Shown: in pieces, positions 58,801-64,000 of the stretch
How the letters are laid out: each line of letters opens with the position of its first letter
Numbering within the stretch: position 1 is the first letter of the stretch
DNA from: Xiphophorus maculatus
Lineage: Eukaryota; Chordata; Actinopteri; Cyprinodontiformes; Poeciliidae
Length of the DNA stretch: 64,000 nucleotides
Direction: 5' to 3'
Assembly: GCF_002775205.1 (NCBI RefSeq)
Contig: NC_036453.1
Coordinates: 27,884,713-27,948,712, forward strand
Position numbers and translations under genes: made by a program
The notes under the pieces: model-generated
The model's input: only the letters and a program-made list of their open reading frames with translations
Database searches by the model: none
What the model was told of the DNA's origin: nothing

Positions 58801-59824
58801 AAGTACATTTTCTGTTAAGCCACACTACATGTTTAAAAATAGACAATGTCGAATGGAAAAATCCCTAAAAAAACCAATACATTTTAAAACATATGTACAA
58901 AACGCATGAAACCTTAGAAATACATGCCGTACACTTTTTTTTTTAAACCAGAACTTTATGTATACATGAACCCCATAATGCCAAAACCAAGTAATAGTTT
59001 AAACCTTTGAGGTTAAAACATTTATTAGCATTAGTTCACCAACCACATCCACAGAAACTGCAAACAGGGCTATAGGTCAAGAGTCTCAAGATTTTTACTT
59101 TTATAAAATGGCTAGAGAGATTTTTCTTATATCAATTTACAAACAAGGACTAATTGTAGAAATAAGATTTAATTAGACTTTAAATAAGTTAAAGTAAATA
59201 TTAAAAGAAAACCAAAGAAAAGGGGCATTGAGGGGTTTAGGGGGGCAACCTGGCTAGTTTCGCCCAGGACTCCAGATAGCTAACAACCACCTCTGGTTGA
59301 AATACAACACAGCTGTTGTGACAAAGAGTACGGTAAATGTTTTAGGATTTTGCTAATGATCACATTACCCAGCTGTCGCTGCACTGCACGAATCGATCTT
59401 TAGTAAAACTATTCGTCAGAGAGCAGGTTCACAACATTCACAATATGTTTCTGTTTCCCTTGTTACCATACAGTTTTTATGGCAGGTCAGGTGCCGTACA
59501 TGCTAACACTTAGCATATAAACAGAGCCGAAATTAACGCGGTATTTCAGACACGCTGAATAATTGTTCCAGTTGTGTAGCCGTACATGCCCAGTCTCAAT
59601 GTTTACGTTATTACGGGCGACTGTACGTGTACAGTGTGACTCTTACCGCCGAAAAGTCTCTTAAAAATGAACCCCCGGACACGCGGCTTTCCGGTAAAAG
59701 GGACAGAAACGTCTTACTCACAGAACTCCGCGATGTAGAAAGAGACGACATAATTCTCCTCGCACCATTCCAGCGTTGAGGTCGGCCGCCCCCAGTATCC
59801 TTGCCTGTCTATCGAGGGAGCCAT
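49805..59824 (-). CDS. acer3: Alkaline ceramidase 3 (multi-pass ceramide hydrolase)
   Basis: Membrane enzyme of ER/Golgi that splits ceramides, preferring unsaturated and phyto-ceramides, into sphingoid base and fatty acid. Eleven exons: 59824-59722, 53414-53304, 53214-53162, 53053-53001, 52510-52429, 52336-52301, 50705-50647, 50555-50454, 50177-50082, 50001-49968, 49858-49805. Frame is kept, giving 260 aa (human 267). The N-terminus has [11 protein letters not shown] and WCEENY. Metal and catalytic residues are present: His81 in SWCFHMT, Asp92 in LLDELPM, and His214 and His218 in QFHAWWH. Several hydrophobic segments match the seven-helix fold. The protein is three residues shorter than human before VGVVTQF and has small differences near the C-terminus ([10 protein letters not shown]). 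Exon 10 is only 34 bases, with its acceptor five bases below another CAG. The first intron is 6.3 kb. Confidence 0.95.
53497..53736. mobile_element. hAT MITE, 224 bp, second copy, perfect 8-bp TSD
   Basis: The element at 53505-53728 has the same inverted ends (CAGGGGTGGGCAA) and exactly the same length as the copy at 25286-25509. It is flanked by TTCTAGAT at 53497-53504 and 53729-53736. Intron 1 of acer3. Confidence 0.9.
53737..59721. other. Intron 1 of acer3 (most of it)
   Basis: No nested gene was recognised. One MITE is listed separately (55293-55591). A GC-richer patch at 57530-57740 has CpGs but no exon that I can support. The rest is AT-rich. Confidence 0.5.
55293..55591. mobile_element. 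MITE with GGTTTCCCCCAG inverted ends
   Basis: The left end CAAGGTTTCCCCCAGAAAAC pairs with the right end CTGGGAGAAACCCTG. The interior has GCCTGGTGG and CCACCAGGC words. ATGTT flanks both sides. A common fish repeat; the superfamily is probably hAT but the full 8-bp duplication is not seen. Intron 1 of acer3. Confidence 0.6.
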
Positions 59825-61114
59825 GATGGAAGAGGAGGAAGCGGAGGGCGCTAACGGGTTTTTGTAGTCCCATCACAGCGCGAGCTGTGCGCGCGAGCCC
59901 TCCTCCTCTGGAGCTCGAGACGGACTGGCAGATAAAAACAGCTAAATTGGACCGCAACACCGCAAACAACAACAACACAGCAAAACATGCGCGTACAGTC
60001 AGGATATTTGCGAAAAAAAATAAAAATTTTATTCATTTGGTTCTAAAAATATAATATGACGCGTACTAGTTGAAAACAGTAATAGTAAAAATCTAGGCAT
60101 GAACACAAAAATGAAAACTACACCAAAAGTAACCAGTTAATAGCACAGTTTTTACTTTAAAGTATTATTACCACACTTGCAATATTTAGACGTATGTGAG
60201 GGTAGTTTGAAACATACAAACTGTTGTTGATTTCGTTTGGTGTTTCAAAGTTTATTTTGTTATAAAGCTTTTATGTAATAATGTGAAAACGGCAACATTA
60301 CTAGATATTATTTTCTCTCAGATTAAAATAAAATTAGGGGAGTTTCACGTTGGAACAGCTGTATCCGTATGTAGTTTAGCCATATAGCTGCTAGGTGGCG
60401 CTAAAGGCACTGAAACATTAATATGTACAAAAAATAATAATAATTCCAATGAGAAAAACATAACATCAATATTACTGTTATTATTTACTGTTTTCCATGT
60501 GTTAATAGGATAAACCTCACATTGGGGATTGCTGACATAAAATTACACATGCAAGTAATTACATAATAAAAAAACAAAACACAGCTACTTGTTTTCTCAC
60601 ATTTTTTATTTTAAAAGAAGGAAATGCCTCACAGACTTTTTTTCTCAAATATGAAAGAGATTATTTTAAAAAATGAAGAATATTTAGGTGAATCATCTGT
60701 TTCCAAGTGCATCAGGAGAGCATGAAAAAAAATAACAACAGACTGCAACAGTGTGAAGAATAGAAACAAAAATATAGTTACCACTTTTGGAAAAAAATAT
60801 GGCTTTGTTGCCTTTTTCTATCTCAAATCTTAGAATTTGCCAAAAATAGCCAAATAACACTGAAATGCTTCATCTTGAAAATAACCCATTCAGACATTAC
60901 AGTTTAACAAATATCCCATAATTGACGGCAATAATCCAAATTGTAGTATTTTTATTTTTTTGTTCTCAATCTATTATGTAAAAATATTAAGTAATTTATT
61001 GTCAATTGGAAACATACCTAACACAATTCCCACATTCTGTGTTTTGGAATGGATTTTATATCAGTGGATTGCAATTATACAACATCAAAACATATCCAGA
61101 ACATACAAATTCAG
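59825..61114. other. acer3 promoter region and serpinh1 3' side
   Basis: The first about 90 bases upstream of acer3 are CpG-rich (CACAGCGCGAGCTGTGCGCG at 59873-59892) with no obvious TATA box, fitting a housekeeping promoter. Toward 61114 is the serpinh1 3' UTR. Minus-strand AATAAA words lie at 60951-60956 and 60605-60610. No other feature was seen. Confidence 0.5.
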
Positions 61115-63172
61115 TTATAACTCATCTCTCATCTTTTCTCCTTTGGGCCTGACCATCCGGCCGATGAACAGTAGAGAGTTTGTTTTCTTGTCCTTGATGA
61201 GGAAAATGAACGGGTGGTCAGCATAAAACAGCCTTGGGTTTTTGAGTTTCTCTGTGCCAAAGATGCTGGTATCAATTTCATTTCCATGAGTGTCCCATTC
61301 CAAGGCAGCAGCATGGAGTACGCCGGACAGATAGAGATCCTTTTTCCCAGAGACGTTGGACAGATCAGCTTTGGATTTGTCCACAGCCTCGGTGAGGCCC
61401 AGGTCCTGAAGGTGCTTCTAAAAATAAAAAGGAGCAGAAAGATTTGATGTGATGAAACTGTAAGGGTGAGAATCTGAGAGTGATGAATTTTCTCCAAATC
61501 AAGCCTCATGAAGTGTGGCGTGTTTCACCTGCAGGTTGTGACTAACTTCCATGCTGACTTTAGGCAGAGAAACAGCCACTGCTGTCTGCTTCATTTTTCC
61601 CATCCATGTGTCCAGCTGCTTTTTACTAAGCATCTTCTCTACTCTGTCCAGAGGCTCCATGTGGTGTGGCATGACGAACACCACTGTGGACTTCTTATGA
61701 GCCAAAGGCATGCTTAGAAGATACAGTTTATTGGTTGTGTCATCATAGAAGTCAAATAGACCTGAAAAAACAGTGGCACATATAGAGATCCAATATCTGT
61801 TCTTACACCACACCCTGAACCTCTTAAAGGGGCATTATTATGTTTTTTCCAGGCACATAGTGCCATTTTATAGTACAGTCATTAACTATGTTAACTTCAG
61901 TTGTTATAAAAATGCTATATATGTCAAATATGACTAAAAGACATTTGACTTTGTAATGTAACACCTTAAAATTTGGTCTCTTTCTCTTTAAAACTCCTGC
62001 TCTTTCTGACACTCCACCTTCAGGAAGTCATCACAACATTACTCCTCTATCAACATTTACTGTACAAATTAGCAAATTTGGGTATAAATGAGTATAACTT
62101 TGACCGCTAGATGGCGTCAAAGCGTTTCCAATACTTTTTTTCTGTTTGCCAGTTTGGACTGAAAATGCAACAAACATTTATAGGGGTTAATGAAATCTAC
62201 AATAACACACAAGAAACTATCCCTTTAAGTAAAATAGTTTTGTGTCATATCTGTAATTTGCGAATCGATCTAAGCAGTTAGTGACCAAAAATTGTTTTTC
62301 CACAGTTTTTGTAGCGTGAACAGCACAAAAGTTCCTTATGTCTATTTTTTTCCCGCCAGCAGAGAAAAATAGAGACTCTGTCACCCACCCGTGCGGTGCA
62401 TCATCTGTAATGCCACTGTGTAGCTGCCGGACACCAGGAACCCTCGGTTGTCCACCATGGTGGGGTGGAACTGCTCATCCCAGTGAGCTGTGAGGAAAGG
62501 CCAGGTTTATTTACCGTTCTTTCACATGAAAGAGTTCAATCCCACACAGAGATACATACTTACGTTTGAAAAACATAGCATTGATGATCATTGCTCCATC
62601 AGTGTTTTCCACGTCTTTGGTGACCTCGGGCAGCTTGCCGCCGGTGGACTTGGCCGCCCACTCGTTGATGGAGTTAACAGCACTCTTTTTATCTCTGAAG
62701 TTGATCTTGGAATGGTCACATTTATAATGCTTTTTGCTGCTCTTCACAAAATTCTCCGCAAAGGTGACGGAGCTTGGTCCGTAGAGGCGGTTGCTAATCT
62801 TCCAGGTGACATTGCGCTCTTTCGGGTCGCTCACCTCAGTGAGAAGCTCTGCTAAACCAGAGTGCAGCTGTTCGTCCTGAACCTTGGCTGCGTTCAGGAT
62901 GGTCTTCACTTGGGAAGCAGTGGAGCCCTTTCCCCCGAGAGCCACCAGACCCAGGGAGGAGGCCACCACCACGGGGGAGATGAGGATGTTCTCTGCTCCT
63001 TTTTCCTTTGCCATGTTCTGGTAGAGGCTGATAGCCAGATTGGCGCTGTTGTCAGCCAGAATGGTGGCATGGTTGCTAAGGACTTTATCTGCTGTTGTAG
63101 CCGTGGCAGCTGAGATCGCCGGGGCCAGAAGGGCCAGGGACACCAGGAGTGTTAGCCACATTGTTACAAAAC
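61115..63172 (-). CDS. serpinh1: Serpin H1 / Hsp47, collagen-specific ER chaperone
   Basis: Binds procollagen in the ER and helps the triple helix form and leave the ER. It is a non-inhibitory serpin. Coding exons: 63161-62564 (the exon begins at an acceptor at 63172), 62487-62389, 61761-61529, 61417-61115. Frame is kept, giving 410 aa (human 418). Residues 1-18 are a signal peptide ([18 protein letters not shown]). Serpin landmarks follow: [15 protein letters not shown], the MPLAHK region, [15 protein letters not shown], and [10 protein letters not shown] near the end. It closes with MRDEL-stop, the ER retrieval signal. The start is at 63161 because the open frame upstream of 63172 is intron. 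A non-coding first exon probably lies further upstream, as in other serpinh1 genes. Teleosts have two serpinh1 copies (a and b); I cannot say which this is. Confidence 0.95.
61824..62229. repeat. MITE-like repeat in serpinh1 intron
   Basis: CTTAAAGGGGCATTATTATG at the left and ATCCCTTTAAG at the right form short inverted ends around about 406 bp. This is a widespread fish repeat pattern. The TSD is not clear. Confidence 0.5.
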
Positions 63173-64000
63173 CTGGAAAGAACATGAAGTCATTTATCAG
63201 TGTAACAAACAAACGCTTTCTCAATTATTTTATTTTTGGGTTTTTTTGTTTTTTTTATTGTGTGTCAAACTTCTACAGACAGAAGAACAAACCCCCACTA
63301 CTGTTTAGTCAAATGTTTGTTAGCAAGTAAAAGCTTTGTAGCCCTCTCCATAGTTTTGGCATAATTCTGGGAGGGTAATAGACTTCTAAAGACCATCCCC
63401 TCGTACTATCTGGTTTGGTATGTACAGAGGGTTTGGGCTCTCTGCTGTTGAGAAAAGATTGCTTTCTGGAGACATGAACTCTGATGAGGTTTTAAATGTT
63501 ATCCAATCGCTAACGTTTGCCTGTGACACGTGTAATGCAGCGGTTCGATGCTATGAAGCTTACTGGAAATTGCCTGCACTGTAAACAACCATCCTCCACT
63601 GCGAGGAGAGGGAGGCGAAACAGACGGCTGTTTAATGTTAATTCAATATTTGGTATACTGAACGACTTTGTTCACTTCCTCGGCTGCCATTGCTTAAACT
63701 ACCGGCAGACGACAATTGTAAAACACTGCAGAAAAATATACCTCATTCTTCCTAACTTCTCCTTCTGTTCGGTGATTGGCCCCGTTGAAATTCTACCGGA
63801 GGGAATCCGAGTCAATGGGAGAAATCTCACACTGAGCTGTGAACCAAGATTTGAATCCTGAATAGCGAAAGAAGGCAATGGCATGACTAGGGAGGTGACT
63901 ATTTCTTTAATTGTTATTCTTGGATGAAGAAACTACTAAGGCTTAAATCTGATGTGAACATAAAACTACTTAAAAAAACAATGTGTTTGTATTTGAGCTT
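63173..64000. other. serpinh1 upstream or first-intron DNA with a repeat fragment
   Basis: No exon could be fixed. The segment 63770-63890 (GGCCCCGTTGAAATTCTACC, then TCAATGGGAGAAATCTCACA) is a dispersed repeat related to 28896-29005 (AACTGGCCCAGTTAAAATTC). The likely serpinh1 5' non-coding exon and heat-shock promoter would lie here or beyond the window edge. Confidence 0.45.

Noticed and set aside
63181-63224. Upstream extension of the serpinh1 open frame to 63224
   Set aside because: A CAG acceptor at 63173-63175 and the signal peptide starting at 63161 show that the extension is intron.

Overview
The window is teleost (ray-finned fish) nuclear DNA. The genes are intron-rich with GT-AG junctions, the intergenic DNA is AT-rich, and fish-type transposon relics (hAT MITEs, Tc1, LINE tails, a tRNA-derived SINE) are dense. 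I found six protein-coding genes, all on the minus strand. I rebuilt each one exon by exon, with reading frame carried through every junction.

Layout in window order. Three tandem ten-exon collagenase genes of the mmp13 type (472 codons each) lie at 2192-4597, 11089-13494 and 20338-22753, about 9 kb apart. A larger ten-exon secreted matrix metalloproteinase (493 aa, mmp20/mmp30-like) spans 25080-37917. acer3 (alkaline ceramidase 3, 11 exons, 260 aa) spans 49805-59824. serpinh1 (Hsp47, collagen chaperone, 410 aa, ends RDEL) spans 61115-63172. Relics between the genes include an orphan last exon of a further mmp13 copy (7669-7726) and two copies of the 3' end and downstream flank of the large mmp gene (about 5484-6386 and 15959-16950). 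These show that the duplicated unit was a collagenase gene plus the tail of its upstream neighbour. The left edge of the window is itself inside a duplicated unit, so the array may continue beyond it.

Function. The window pairs genes of collagen breakdown (four secreted MMPs) with a gene of collagen folding (serpinh1) and a membrane lipid hydrolase (acer3). Copies 1 and 2 of mmp13 share the same gene-body spacing to the base (8,897 bp offset at every exon boundary). Copy 3 is a mosaic: near-identical blocks sit beside diverged ones. The diverged parts include a changed cysteine-switch motif, a Tyr in place of a calcium-binding Asp, and loss of the AP-1/PEA3-like promoter block that copies 1 and 2 keep. 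I see no CRISPR array, rRNA or operon-like system. The most unusual biology here is the diverging collagenase array.
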